37,959 nt of DNA, taken from assembly GCA_004352715.1 (NCBI GenBank), contig SCFE01000001.1:6862370-6900328 (forward strand), in the 5' to 3' direction. The stretch's first letter is position 1. Every line of letters starts with the position of its first letter. Position numbers and translations under genes: made by a program. This stretch comes from Hofstenia miamia. Its lineage: Eukaryota; Xenacoelomorpha; Acoela. Below, piece after piece: positions 9,255 to 20,564 of this stretch. Below the pieces are notes generated by a model. It searched no databases, had not been told where the DNA came from, and was given only the letters and a program-made list of their open reading frames with translations.

Positions 9255-10994
9255 CTATGCTTTTGAGGAAAATGGCAAAAAAATTGAAAAAAGCGTGAAA
9301 TCTAGCATACAATTACAAAATATTTTGCAAATCATATATTGTTTAAGGAGATAGTTATTAATTTGATTTTTAAATTTAATTCGCTTTATTTCAATTGGTA
9401 AGTTATTCCATAGATCAACTGCTGAGTTTAAAAATGAATTTTTAAGAAAATGCTTCTTGAACTTCACTTTACTGAATTTGGATGTCCTCGAATGATAAGT
9501 TGAACACGCATATAGGGGAAATTGCAGTTTACTATAAGGTGAGCGCTGGTTTGAGATATCCCAAAATTCTATTAATGAAAAGTATCTTATGAAATATGAA
9601 GCATCATTAATACAATATAAAGGTTTTCCATTCTTAGTAGAGTAATTTTCGTCATAAATATTAGCTGCCCATTTGATTTATGAATCAATTTTATTTATTA
9701 ATGAGTGGTTTATATTATTAAATAAGATATTGCAGTATCTGTAATGACTTAATACTAGAGAGTTAACTAACATAAATTTCATTTTTGCATTTATAAAATT
9801 GCCTACATGCGCAATAGTTTTAATTCCCATTGCCATTTTGCGTAACACTATGCGTATGTGATTTGAATAGTTTAATTTATTGTCAATTGTTACTCCAAGA
9901 TATTTGAAAGTTTCACCTTGAGCAATTTTTGACCCCGAAAAATTTAAAATATGTGATCGATGATCTTTATTAAATGGAGACATAACACAGAATTCTGTTT
10001 TAGTGGGATTTACAGTTAAATTAAGAATATTGAAGTATCTTAGCAATTGAGATAGATTTTTTTCTAATTTACTAATCGACGTTTCTATTTGATAATCATA
10101 TGTGTATATACATGTATCGTCAGCATACTGTACTATTCCGCAATCATTGCTTAAACTGCAATTTAAATCATTAACATACAACGAAAAAAACAGAGGTCCT
10201 AAAATCGTACCTTGTGGAACACCTTTGTAAGTTTTACCCCAGTTAGAAAATATACCATTTACTTTGACTCTTTGAAATCGATGAAATTGATCACTTAAGT
10301 AGCATCTTATTAAATTTATACTATTAGAATCGAAACCAATGTATTCTAGTTTTCTAAGAAGAATCTGATGATCAATGGAGTCAAATGCTTTGGACAAGTC
10401 GACAGAAGCAATTGTGACAAAAAGATTATTATCAAGATAAGATCTCCAATTTTCAGTAGCGTCAAGTAAGGCATCAGAGGTGGAGTGACCTTTGCGAAAG
10501 CCGAATTGGGTATTCGAAAGATTCTAGTTGTTATAGAGATATGTGTTATTTTTTCGAAAATTTTTGCAAAAGGGCAGATAATGGATATAGGCCGGTAATT
10601 GCAACATCTTAAAGGGTTATCTTTTTTATCTATGGGAGTAACATTAGCTAATTTTAATATTGATGGAAAAGTATTTAGTTTTATGCAGTGATTGATGATA
10701 TGACAAAGGACTAACGATGAATTTTGCACACTCTTTAATACACCATGCCCATATTTCGGAAGGTCCGCTTGAGTTATTGGCCTTTAGCTTAGCTATAGCT
10801 TTAAGAACTTCATATCGGCTCACAAATCTGAATGAAAAAGAATTTTGGGGAACTTTGTATCTAGATTTTTCAGGTATAAATGGCAGCGAAGGTCCAAGAT
10901 AATTGCCTAGGTTAATGAATTGATCATTGAATTCATTAGCAATATCTTTGGGTTTCGGTAATATTGCTACATTAGTATTTTCAATAAGATGCAA
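9255..10994 (-). pseudogene. Family A (CR1-like) non-LTR RT, copy A2
   Basis: The ORF2 C-terminal half of a CR1-like LINE, mirror of 20565-22304. The RT core is open from about 10523 to 9678 (281 codons). It has the NTQFGFRKGHS block, motif A VDLSKAFDSIDH with its catalytic Asp, motif B GVPQGTILGPLF, motif C YADDT with both catalytic Asp residues, KTEFC, and YLGVTIDNKLNYSNH. Upstream, in other frames, lie the linker (KPKDIANEFNDQF; KLKANNSSGPSEIW) and fingers (ANVTPIDKKDNPLRCCNYR). Downstream, past a TAA, comes the terminal block LWNNLPIEIKRIK (9467-9255). Endonuclease and ORF1 are absent: similarity ends near 11030, so this is a 5'-truncated copy. It carries a 9-base duplication (SDQFHRFQRV, where copy A4 has SDRFQRV) shared with copy A3. 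Not functional as a retrotransposon. Confidence 0.92.
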
Positions 10995-11100
10995 TTGTTG
11001 AAAAGCAGCACATTTTGTTCTTTGAAAAAACCAAAGAATTTTGGTGATGTCTTTGACTCAATGTGAGAATCTCGCTATATAATACTACTGTATGTAAATA

Positions 11101-12258
11101 ATGTCAATGCTTTTAGTAGTCCGTGCGTTGTGCAAATCGTATTGTCCATTACAGCAGATACTTCTGCAAAATCAACCAAAATCTACAGAAATTTTTGTTC
11201 CAACTTTCCATTGTCATTTAACGCGCACTGTTAAAAATATAATGTTGGAAGAAATAACTTTAAGGAGAGTAATGAACACGAATAATTCACCAATAGCATG
11301 TATTGGCGGCGTGATTTACACTACGCAAAGTAAGTGAGAAGCTTAGACCAAGGAATCCTCCAGAGTTTTTTGATGAAACTGATGAACTCCAGGTTTGTTT
11401 TCCAGTGCCAGTAAAGTTGCGATACCTAACAAATCGTGGTGTTATGAATCAAAACTGTCAACTGTAAGGAAATGCTGTATTTCAAATTATAAAAATCATA
11501 ATAATATATACTTATTGAAAATTTACGAAATGCGTTTATTTTCCACTATAACTTCACAAAAAAATTATGTATGCAATGTTTCATTTTATTTGAAGGATGA
11601 AATACATCAAGATCGATCTAGAGATACATTCACAATTGAAGCCTTTGATGAACTTCGTTTATTTAACAAATTTGTTAAATTCAATTATAGATTTGTTATT
11701 TACAAATTTTCTCACATCGTTCTCTATGATACAAACATAAACTACCTAAACCAACTGAAGCTGTTCACAATTTAGATTCACTGAAAATGGAAAACTGATT
11801 GAAATTATGGAAAAACTTGATATATAGAAAATAGCAAAATTGCATTTTGCTAGGAGTATAGTTATAATAGTTTGAAATTTGAAATGCCTGTAAGAACATG
11901 TGTGATTTTTTAAATTCGCAAAGTGCTTTTTGACAGGTTGTTGTAAAAAACATTAATGCATATTTCACAACTGGTCGGCCGGTATTATTGGTTGCCAACC
12001 AAGTACCGTTCTGGCCTTGAAATTTTCAGACGGTTCCAAATCTGGATTAAATCATTCACTAAATGTTATGAAATCTATAGAGACTGTAACTTTTCAATTA
12101 CGAAATCACTGAAGTCTACAAATGCACTTTTTGGAGGACATAATAGTAGGGTTCACAATGCCTTGATGTGCGACATACCTCCATTGGAATACAGTGGTGT
12201 ACGCAAAGGGATATGGCGGAATGTCCCCCATCAGATTTTAAAAAGTGAATTTAACTGA
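11101..12258 (+). other. Cluster of unrecognised ORFs, left-arm copy
   Basis: Three modest frames: 11101-11337 (78 codons), 11395-11775 (126) and 11956-12258 (100). I do not recognise them. The first ends ACGCAAAGTAAGTGAG, which contains a good splice-donor-like GTAAGT. A different-frame stretch follows directly (KLRPRNPPEFFDETDELQV) and reaches another donor-like CTGTAAGG near 11462. All three frames have same-strand counterparts in the right arm. The 78- and 126-codon frames are unchanged there; the third differs at a few residues and has another N-terminal flank. This could be a decayed gene or unknown transposon coding region carried with the arm, or chance ORFs kept by recent duplication. 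Confidence 0.35.
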
Positions 12259-13585
12259 CTAAATCAAAAAAATTTTCGGTAACAAATGAAAAATTTAAAA
12301 TCTAAATCTGTAATCTACGAATTTTTGAATTATTTCTCTCCATTTATTCAACATTTAGAATGCAATGGATAAGAAAACGTAAAACAACAGCTCGTCACAA
12401 AGCACTGCTCAGCAATTTACATTGATATTTTTTCAGTATGCAAGCAGTTATTTCCAATTATCACCATTTACATCTCACAATTCTACTATAACATAAATTT
12501 TCCTATTGCACCTTAGTAGACAATATGCAACAACATTGCAAAAAAACTAAAACATTCGGTAATTAATTGCAGTTCATCACCTTATCTTCATTACAATGGA
12601 ATTTTTATGATCAATCATATTTATAAGAAGAAGTGATTAAAGTTGTTTACACATGTAACACTTAGACACTAAATAAGAAATAAATTGGCTATATCTAAAC
12701 ACTTCTATACACAAATATAATTATTATTCAAAGAACACACTATTTATTAATAATGATTAAAAACAAATGAAAAATGGACATGGGAAACTTTTTTGTCATC
12801 AAATTCTAATCAATCTTGCTCATAGCAACAGATTATTACATTCAAAAACCAAGAAACTGCTCTTCAATAAATACTGCAAAATATTAATGAACAAGGTATC
12901 TGCATCAAGTATTTTATCACGGCATTTTTGGCTGATAGACATTAAAAAAAACTCACCTTAAGTAATCTAGGACATTTACGTACATGTATATGTATTGGTA
13001 TTTGAATACAAGCTTTTTACCTCTCGATATTTAAATTTATTCTCAAGTGAAGTGGAAACGTTGTTAAATCAATCGCACAAAATGTGATATCTTTTCTATA
13101 AAATTGCATTTGACACAATTCAGATATGTTCACGTTAATGCATAAGTTATCCATTCTGAAATATCTGCAAAATATGTATTTTGAAGGAACAATTAATTTA
13201 CTTTTCACAAAAACTTCCAAAAAATATAAGGCAACAACGTAGATTGAAAAATTACCAAGAGCAGAGAAAGTAAATATTCTCTTGGGAGTTTTTAAATTTA
13301 GTTCACAGCCTTATATTTTAGCGATTTATATTTACTGAAAATAAGAGATGCATCGAGTGCGTACTAATATTTTACCAATCTGTTAGTTTCATGTACATCA
13401 AAAACCTAATTTCATAGTATGCCATACTGATGAAAAGAATTATTAATTGACAACCAACGAAAAAACGACTTTGAAATTTATCTAGTTGTGATATTTTACT
13501 CAATTAGTTGAATAATAGATAAGCAATCATCTCTACAAATATATTTTCGAACAATAAATTGACTAAGTGCCAGGCCTGTAGTCGA
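12259..13585. other. No recognised gene (left arm)
   Basis: AT-rich sequence. Small frames at 12767-12961 (+, 64 codons) and 13017-13220 (-, 67 codons) recur in the other arm at 18598-18792 and 18250-18453, as expected from the inverted repeat. Neither resembles a known family. Confidence 0.6.
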
Positions 13586-13636
13586 GGGTATACGCAGGTA
13601 TAACTTCCTCATAAAACAAGCTACTAGCGTATACCC
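13586..13636. repeat. Short inverted repeat GGGTATACGC / GCGTATACCC
   Basis: Perfect 10-base arms at 13586-13595 and 13627-13636 enclose 31 bases. Related GGTATAAC and GTGGGTATATTC motifs lie nearby. The block recurs in the right arm near 17837-17886. It could be part of a small non-autonomous element, but I found no target-site duplication. Confidence 0.6.
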
Positions 13637-15485
13637 ACAGAAAATTATAACGTTTTTATGAATATACGTGGGTATATTCTACCGTAATTGAAATTGAGTA
13701 GATTTGACTCTGAAAATTAAATCGATCACTCTATTATTAGTTTAAATAGTTTTTTTATTATGGCATTTATGAAGAAATAAATTTCACACTTTGTGTGCTG
13801 GTACCAGTACTGCGGAAAGAATGTTGTGGCAAAAAGGGTTTATGCACTACTGGGGTTTCGCTGTATCAAATTAAAAATGTCTCATGCATGTCAAATTTTA
13901 ATTGCATCTCATTGAATTGGTTGCAGTGTGAACACAAACAAATTGAAGAAAATGGAAAATCTTGAAAAGTTCTTGGAAGTTTCTCACATTTTTCTTGAAA
14001 AAACTTGCAAAAATATGGCAATAAATTTCTTAGAAATGCTAAGAATCTTAATTAAAATTTCGAAAATTTCACAGAAATCATCAAGAAATTTCAAGACTAC
14101 AATTCAAAAAATGCAATATTACATATTCATAAATGTTGAACATTATAGTCCAAAGTTATCAAAAATGCTACTAATAGCATTAACAGTTTGAAAATTATTA
14201 CTAGTATAATCAGCTGACTTACAGTGGAGGCGAATTTCCGAATTCTGACAAAAAGCTAAATAATTTAGACTACCAAGAATTATTTTAACATTGAGAGAGT
14301 ACCAATAAAATTGAAATGTCACTTTTTAATTGACCAAATCCTCGAATAATTTAAGAGTTAAAAAATTATTAGTTCATGTATTTAAAATTAGTACAACTTT
14401 CATGAATAAATTATTTTGAGATTTCAATCTATTTATATATTATAATTTTAGAAAAAATCAAAATAGAATAAAAGCTTTTCACAATGCATTGTTTTAAATT
14501 GAAGAAGCTTTCGAAGCATAATAATATAAACGTAAACTGGTACAATATTACTGCAACTACAGTCAGCTGATGAATGTTACTACTATTTTAGATTTTACAA
14601 AAAATTATTATAAACATAAAACAAATAAATTTGTGTGATACCGTAATAATTTACTTCTAGAAATATTTGAAAATCTTTGCAAGAGAACCATGAAAATGAT
14701 ATTTCTTCTCAAACTCCTTTCAAGATATCCACGAAAAAATTCTTGACAATCTCTTTTATAGAACCTCCTAATGTTTGAAATAAATAAAAAAAATTTCAAG
14801 ATTTTCTAAGTTTTCAAACTAGGGATATCGCTTTCATATCATATGCCGCTATTGTAGCTTTTATTATTTTTGCTTCATTACCACATTGTTTACTTTTCTT
14901 TTTAGTAATTCTTCCGTTATTTCCTCGATTATATAGTAATATTTTCTTAAAACTATAGCATTCCTAAAAGTTAGTGCAAGCCGGTTTTCGAAAAATGTGT
15001 TTGGTTTCGGATTTCTTGCACATCAAAATCGCACTTTTCGTTTTTAATAAAACGTTATTCAGGAGAAAAATACCTTTCTAAGCTTTCTAAGCAAATATGC
15101 ATGTATTTCAAAATTTACATACTATTACGCAACACTCCACTAAGCTAAATCAAAATGCAATATGAGATATAATTTATAAGCAATGTGGTAAAAAATAAAA
15201 TTTCAATATTAAAATTTACAATATTATCATATACTCTGCTAAAATTCAGTTTAAGTTTCTAATTCAGTGTGTAGAACATATTGTAAGTTTCTCAGATTCC
15301 CAAATTTGGTTTAACAAACTGAAACATTAAAGAAATAATCATTGGTAATGTGTCGTTTTTTAGGAGCTTAATTAACCTTAATAAGAACATGCAAAATATA
15401 TTTCGACTTACAAAGTCATAGTCAGTTTTACAAATTATCCCCTCTAAATTTACTAGATTTTACAATAATTATAATTTCTTAAATT
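13637..15485. other. No recognised gene (left arm)
   Basis: AT-rich sequence with recurrent TTTCTTGAAA-like cryptic repeats. The 87-codon frame at 13928-14191 is Lys/Ile-rich, is GTG-started, and recurs at 17279-17542 in the other arm. The 63-codon minus frame at 14608-14799 shares vocabulary with it. I regard both as chance frames in simple-sequence DNA. Confidence 0.55.
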
Positions 15486-15755
15486 TTAAAAAGTGGCTAA
15501 TTTATAAATATAGTCTTTTTTGTTTAAACTTGGTTGCAAGGATTTTATAAAAATACTCTCAATAATCTTTAAATTACTTGATCTTGACGTCTGATGTAAT
15601 ATTTTTGTTTCAAAATTTAGTCCGCATTTATTTAGATGATTAGATATATTAGAACTGGTCTCATGTTCTTTAATTCTTCTTGATAGTTGCCTACTAGAAA
15701 AACCAATATAATCTTCACCACAGGTGCATTTGATTTGATAAATTATATTGGTTTT
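15486..15755 (-). pseudogene. Penelope-like element GIY-YIG endonuclease fragment (left, runs across the axis)
   Basis: A minus-strand frame of 89 codons without a Met, from just after a TAG at 15756-15758 to the TAA at 15488-15486. It contains IIYQIKC, CTCGEDYIGF, SSRQLSRRIKEH and NHLNKCGLNF, followed by a helical tail ending KLATF. This is the GIY-YIG nuclease pattern: an IY strand, a CxC pair, then YIG, then an R..RIKEH helix. It matches the C-terminal endonuclease of Penelope-like retroelements; a related GIY-YIG host or mobile nuclease is possible but less likely. The conserved Arg and His of RRIKEH are present. No RT precedes it, because upstream of the domain the sequence folds back into the opposite arm. 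The first residues are therefore borrowed from right-arm sequence. Confidence 0.8.
15713..15741. other. Unpaired centre of the giant palindrome
   Basis: These 29 bases have no mirror partner. In minus-strand sense they encode the YQIKCTCGED segment of the GIY-YIG domain. Pairing resumes on both sides with ATTATATTGG / CCAATATAAT. Confidence 0.9.
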
Positions 15756-15967
15756 CTAGTAGGCAACTATCAAGAAGAATTAAAGAACATGGTACCAGTT
15801 CTAATATATCTAATCATCTAAATAAATGCGGACTAAATTTTGAAACAAAAATATTACATCAGACGTCAAGATCAAGTAATTTAAAGATTATTGAGAGTAT
15901 TTTTATAAAATCCTTGCAACCAAGTTTAAACAAAAAAGACTATATTTATAAATTAGCCACTTTTTAA
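15743..15967 (+). pseudogene. Penelope-like element GIY-YIG fragment (right arm)
   Basis: The plus-strand mirror of the left-arm fragment, ending at the TAA at 15965-15967. It lacks the N-terminal strand and the YIG motif: one base fewer in the T run changes YIGF to LYWF, after which SSRQLSRRIKEH continues in frame. A Glu after RRIKEH is Gly here. It is a partial duplicate of the left fragment and not an independent gene. Confidence 0.75.
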
Positions 15968-18481
15968 AATTTAAAAAATTATAATTATTGTAAAATCTAG
16001 TAAATTTAGAGGGGATAATTTGTAAAACTGACTATGACTTTGTAAGTCGAAATATATTTTGCATGTTCTTATTAAGGTTAATTAAGCTCCTAAAAAACGA
16101 CACATTACCAATGATTATTTCTTTAATGTTTCAGTTTGTTAAACCAAATTTGGGAATCTGAGAAACTTACAATATGTTCTACACACTGAATTAGAAACTT
16201 AAACTGAATTTTAGCAGAGTATATGATAATATTGTAAATTTTAATATTGAAATTTTATTTTTTACCACATTGCTTATAAATTATATCTCATATTGCATTT
16301 TGATTTAGCTTAGTGGAGTGTTGCGTAATAGTATGTAAATTTTGAAATACATGCATATTTGCTTAGAAAGCTTAGAAAGGTATTTTTCTCCTGAATAACG
16401 TTTTATTAAAAACGAAAAGTGCGATTTTGATGTGCAAGAAATCCGAAACCAAACACATTTTTCGAAAACCGGCTTGCACTAACTTTTAGGAATGCTATAG
16501 TTTTAAGAAAATATTACTATATAATCGAGGAAATAACGGAAGAATTACTAAAAAGAACCGTAAACAATGTGGTAATGAAGCAAAAATAATAAAAGCTACA
16601 ATAGCGACATATGATATGAAAGCGATATCCCTAGTTTGAAAACTTAGAAAATCTTGAAAATTTCTTGAATATATCTTAATTTTTTTATTTATTTCAAACA
16701 TTAGGAGGTTCTATAAAAGAGATTGTCAAGAATTTTTTCGTGGATATCTTGAAAGGAGTTTGAGAAGAAATATCATTTTCATGGTTCTCTTGCAAAGATT
16801 TTCAAATATTTCTAGAAGTAAATTATTACGGTATCACATAAATTTATTTGTTTTGTTTATAATAATTTTTTGTAAAATCTAAAATAGTAGTAACATTCAT
16901 CAGCTGACTGTAGTTGCAGTAATATTGTACCAGTTTACGTTTATATTATTATGCTTCGAAAGCTTCTTCAATTTAAAACAATGCATTGTGAAAAGCTTTT
17001 ATTCTATTTTGATTTTTTCTAAAATTATAATATATAAATAGATTGAAATCTCAAAATAATTTATTCATGAAAGTTGTACTAATTTTAAATACATGAACTA
17101 ATAATTTTTTAACTCTTAAATTATTCGAGGATTTGGTCAATTAAAAAGTGACATTTCAATTTTATTGGTACTCTCTCAATGTTAAAATAATTCTTGGTAG
17201 TCTAAATTATTTAGCTTTTTGTCAGAATTCGGAAATTCGCCTCCACTGTAAGTCAGCTGATTATACTAGTAATAATTTTCAAACTGTTAATGCTATTAGT
17301 AGCATTTTTGATAACTTTGGACTATAATGTTCAACATTTATGAATATGTAATATTGCATTTTTTGAATTGTAGTCTTGAAATTTCTTGATGATTTCTGTG
17401 AAATTTTCGAAATTTTAATTAAGATTCTTAGCATTTCTAAGAAATTTATTGCCATATTTTTGCAAGTTTTTTCAAGAAAAATGTGAGAAACTTCCAAGAA
17501 CTTTTCAAGATTTTCCATTTTCTTCAATTTGTTTGTGTTCACACTGCAACCAATTCAATGAGATGCAATTAAAATTTGACATGCATGAGACATTTTTAAT
17601 TTGATACAGCGAAACCCCAGTAGTGCATAAACCCTTTATGCCACAACATTCTTTCCGCAGTACTGGCACCAGCACACAAAGTGTGAAATTTATTTCTTCA
17701 TAAATGCCATAATAAAAAAACTATTTAAACTAATAATAGAGTGATCGATTTAATTTTCATAGTCAAATCTTCTCAATTTCAATTACGGTAGAATATACCC
17801 ACGTATATTCATAAAAACGTTATAATTTTCTGTGGGTATACGCTAGTAGCTTATTTTATGAGGAAGTTATACCTGCGTATACCCTCGACTACAGGCCTGG
17901 CACTTAGTCAATTTATTGTTCGAAAATATATTTGTAGAGATGATTGCTTATCTATTATTCAACTAATTGAGTAAAATATCACAACTAGATAAATTTCAAA
18001 GTCGTTTTTTCGTTGGTTGTCAATTAATAATTCTTTTCATCAGTATGGCATACTATGAAATTAGGTTTTTGATGTACATGAAACTAACAGATTGGTAAAA
18101 TATTAGTACGCACTCGATGCATCTCTTATTTTCAGTAAATATAAATCGCTAAAATATAAGGCTGTGAACTAAATTTAAAAACTCCCAAGAGAATATTTAC
18201 TTTCTCTGCTCTTGGTAATTTTTCAATCTACGTTGTTGCCTTATATTTTTTGGAAGTTTTTGTGAAAAGTAAATTAATTGTTCCTTCAAAATACATATTT
18301 TGCAGATATTTCAGAATGGATAACTTATGCATTAACTTGAACATATCTGAATTGTGTCAAATGCAATTTTATAGAAAAGATATCACATTTTGTGCGATTG
18401 ATTTAACAACGTTTCCACTTCACTTGAGAATAAATTTAAATATCGAGAGGTAAAAAGCTTGTATTCAAATACCAATACATA
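15968..18481. other. No recognised gene (right arm)
   Basis: Mirror of 12973-15485. Small frames at 16495-16701 (-), 17279-17542 (-) and 18250-18453 (+) are not recognisable. The inverted repeat with GTATACGC arms recurs near 17837-17886. Confidence 0.55.
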
Positions 18482-18650
18482 TACATGTACGTAAATGTCC
18501 TAGATTACTTAAGGTGAGTTTTTTTTAATGTCTATCAGCCAAAAATGCCGTGATAAAATACNTACATGTACGTAAATGTCCTAGATTACTTAATTACTTA
18601 AAGTGAGTTTTTTTGAATGTCTATCAGCCAAAAATGCCGTGATAAAATAC
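18482..18650. repeat. Direct duplication around a single n (assembly seam)
   Basis: About 80 bases beginning TACATGTACGTAAATGTCC occur twice: 18482-18561 and from 18563, with the n at 18562 between them. The second copy has an extra ATTACTTA step and one base change. The left arm has only one copy. The single n strongly suggests two overlapping contig ends were abutted instead of merged. Confidence 0.85.
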
Positions 18651-19310
18651 TTGATGCAGATACCTTGTTCATTAATATTTTGCAGTATTTATTGAAGAGC
18701 AGTTTCTTGGTTTTTGAATGTAATAAACTGTTGCTATGAGCAAGATTGATTAGAATTTGATGACAAAAAAGTTTCCCATGTCCATTTTTCATTTGTGTTT
18801 AATCATTAATAATAAATAGTGTTTTTTGAATAATAATTATATTTGTGTATAGAAGTGTTTAGATATAGACAAGTTATTTCTTATTTAGTGTCTAAGTGTT
18901 AAATGTTGTGTAAACAACTCTAATCACTTCTTCTTATAAGTATGATTGATCATAAAAATTCCATTGTAATGAAGATAAAGTGATGAACTGCAATTAATTA
19001 CCGAATGTTTTAGTTTTTTGCAATGCTGTTGCATATTGTCTACTAAGGTGCTATAGGAAAATTTATGTTATAGTATTATTGTGAGATGTAAATAGTGATA
19101 ATTGGAAATAACTGCTTGCATACTGAAAAAATATCAATGTAAATTGCTGAGCAGTGCTTTGTGACGAGCTGTTATTTTACGTTTTCTTATCCATTGCATT
19201 CTAAATGCTGAATAAATGGAGAGAAATAATACAAAAATTCGTAGATTACAGATTTAGATTTTAAATTTTTCATTTTTTTACCGAAAATTTTTTTGATTTA
19301 GTCAGTTAAA

Positions 19311-20458
19311 TTAACTTTTTAAAATCTGATGGGGGACTTTCCGCCATATCCCTTTGCGTACACCACTGTATTCCAATGGAGGTATGTCGCACATCAAGGC
19401 ATTGTGAACCCTACTATTATGTCCTCCAAAAAGTGCATTTGTAGACTTCAGTGATTTCGTAATCGAAAAGTTACAGTCTCTATAAATTTCATAACATTTA
19501 TTGAATGATTTAATCCAGATTTGGAACCGTCTGAAAATGTCAAGTCCAGAACGGTACTTGGTCGGCAACCAATAATACCGGCCGACCAGTAAATTTTACT
19601 TGCATTACTTTATACATTATACATTATATACATTATAATTTGAATTTAAAAAATCACACATGTTCTTACAGGCATTTCAAATTTCAAACTATTATAACTA
19701 TACTCCTAGCAAAATGCAATTTTGCTATTTTCTATATATCAAGTTTTTCCATAATTTCAATCAGTTTTCCATTTTCAGTGAATCTAAATTGTGAACAGCT
19801 TCAGTTGGTTTAGGTAGTTTATGTTTGTATCATAGAGAACGATGTGAGAAAATTTGTAAATAACAAATCTATAATTGAATTTAACAAATTTGTTAAATAA
19901 ACGAAGTTCATCAAAGGCTTCAATTGTGAATGTATCTCTAGATCGATCTTGATGTATTTCATCCTTCAAATAAAATGAAACATTGCATACATAATTTTTT
20001 TGTGAAGTTATAGTGGAAAATAAACGCATTTCGTAAATTTTCAATAAGTATATATTATTATGATTTTTATAATTTGAAATACAGCATTTCCTTACAGTTG
20101 ACAGTTTTGATTCATAACACCACGATTTGTTAGGTATCGCAACTTTACTGGCACTGGAAAACAAACCTGGAGTTCATCAGTTTCATCAAAAAACTCTGGA
20201 GGATTCCTTGGTCTAAGCTTCTCACTTACTTTGCGTAGTGTAAATCACGCCGCCAATACATGCTATTGGTGAATTATTCGTGTTCATTACTCTCCTTAAA
20301 GTTATTTCTTCCAACATTATATTTTTAACAGTGCGCGTTAAATGACAATGGAAAGTTGGAACAAAAATTTCTGTAGATTTTGGTTGATTTTGCAGAAGTA
20401 TCTGCTGTAATGGACAATACGATTTGCACAACGCACGGACTACTAAAAGCATTGACAT
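19311..20458 (-). other. Cluster of unrecognised ORFs, right-arm copy
   Basis: Mirror of 11101-12258: frames at 20222-20458 (78 codons), 19784-20164 (126) and 19311-19568 (85). The first two keep the length and reading of the left arm. The third differs at a few residues and lacks the left-arm N terminus, because the adjacent block of about 60 bases is replaced by an ATACATT-rich sequence (19590-19650). Function unknown. Confidence 0.35.
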
Positions 20459-20564
20459 TATTTACATACAGTAGTATTATATAGCGAGATTCTCACATTG
20501 AGTCAAAGACATCACCAAAATTCTTTGGTTTTTTCAAAGAACAAAATGTGCTGCTTTTCAACAA

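Larger units (their letters stand above)
7906..15712 (+). repeat. Left arm of a giant inverted repeat
   Basis: This 7.8-kb segment is the near-exact reverse complement of 15742-23653. Mirrored landmarks keep a constant coordinate sum of 31559 from the outer edge to about position 12961. The sum falls to 31470 further in, because of the duplication at 18482-18650, and to 31454 at the axis. Point differences, small indels and one unmatched block of about 60 bases (about 11909-11970 against 19590-19650) separate the arms. The arm carries a family A retrotransposon copy, a palindromic satellite, small unrecognised ORFs and half of a PLE GIY-YIG domain. Confidence 0.97.

Noticed and set aside
13928-14191. 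An 87-codon ORF kept identical in both palindrome arms (also 17279-17542)
   Set aside because: Lys/Ile-rich, low-complexity, started with GTG. Its conservation follows from the recent inverted duplication and is not evidence of function.
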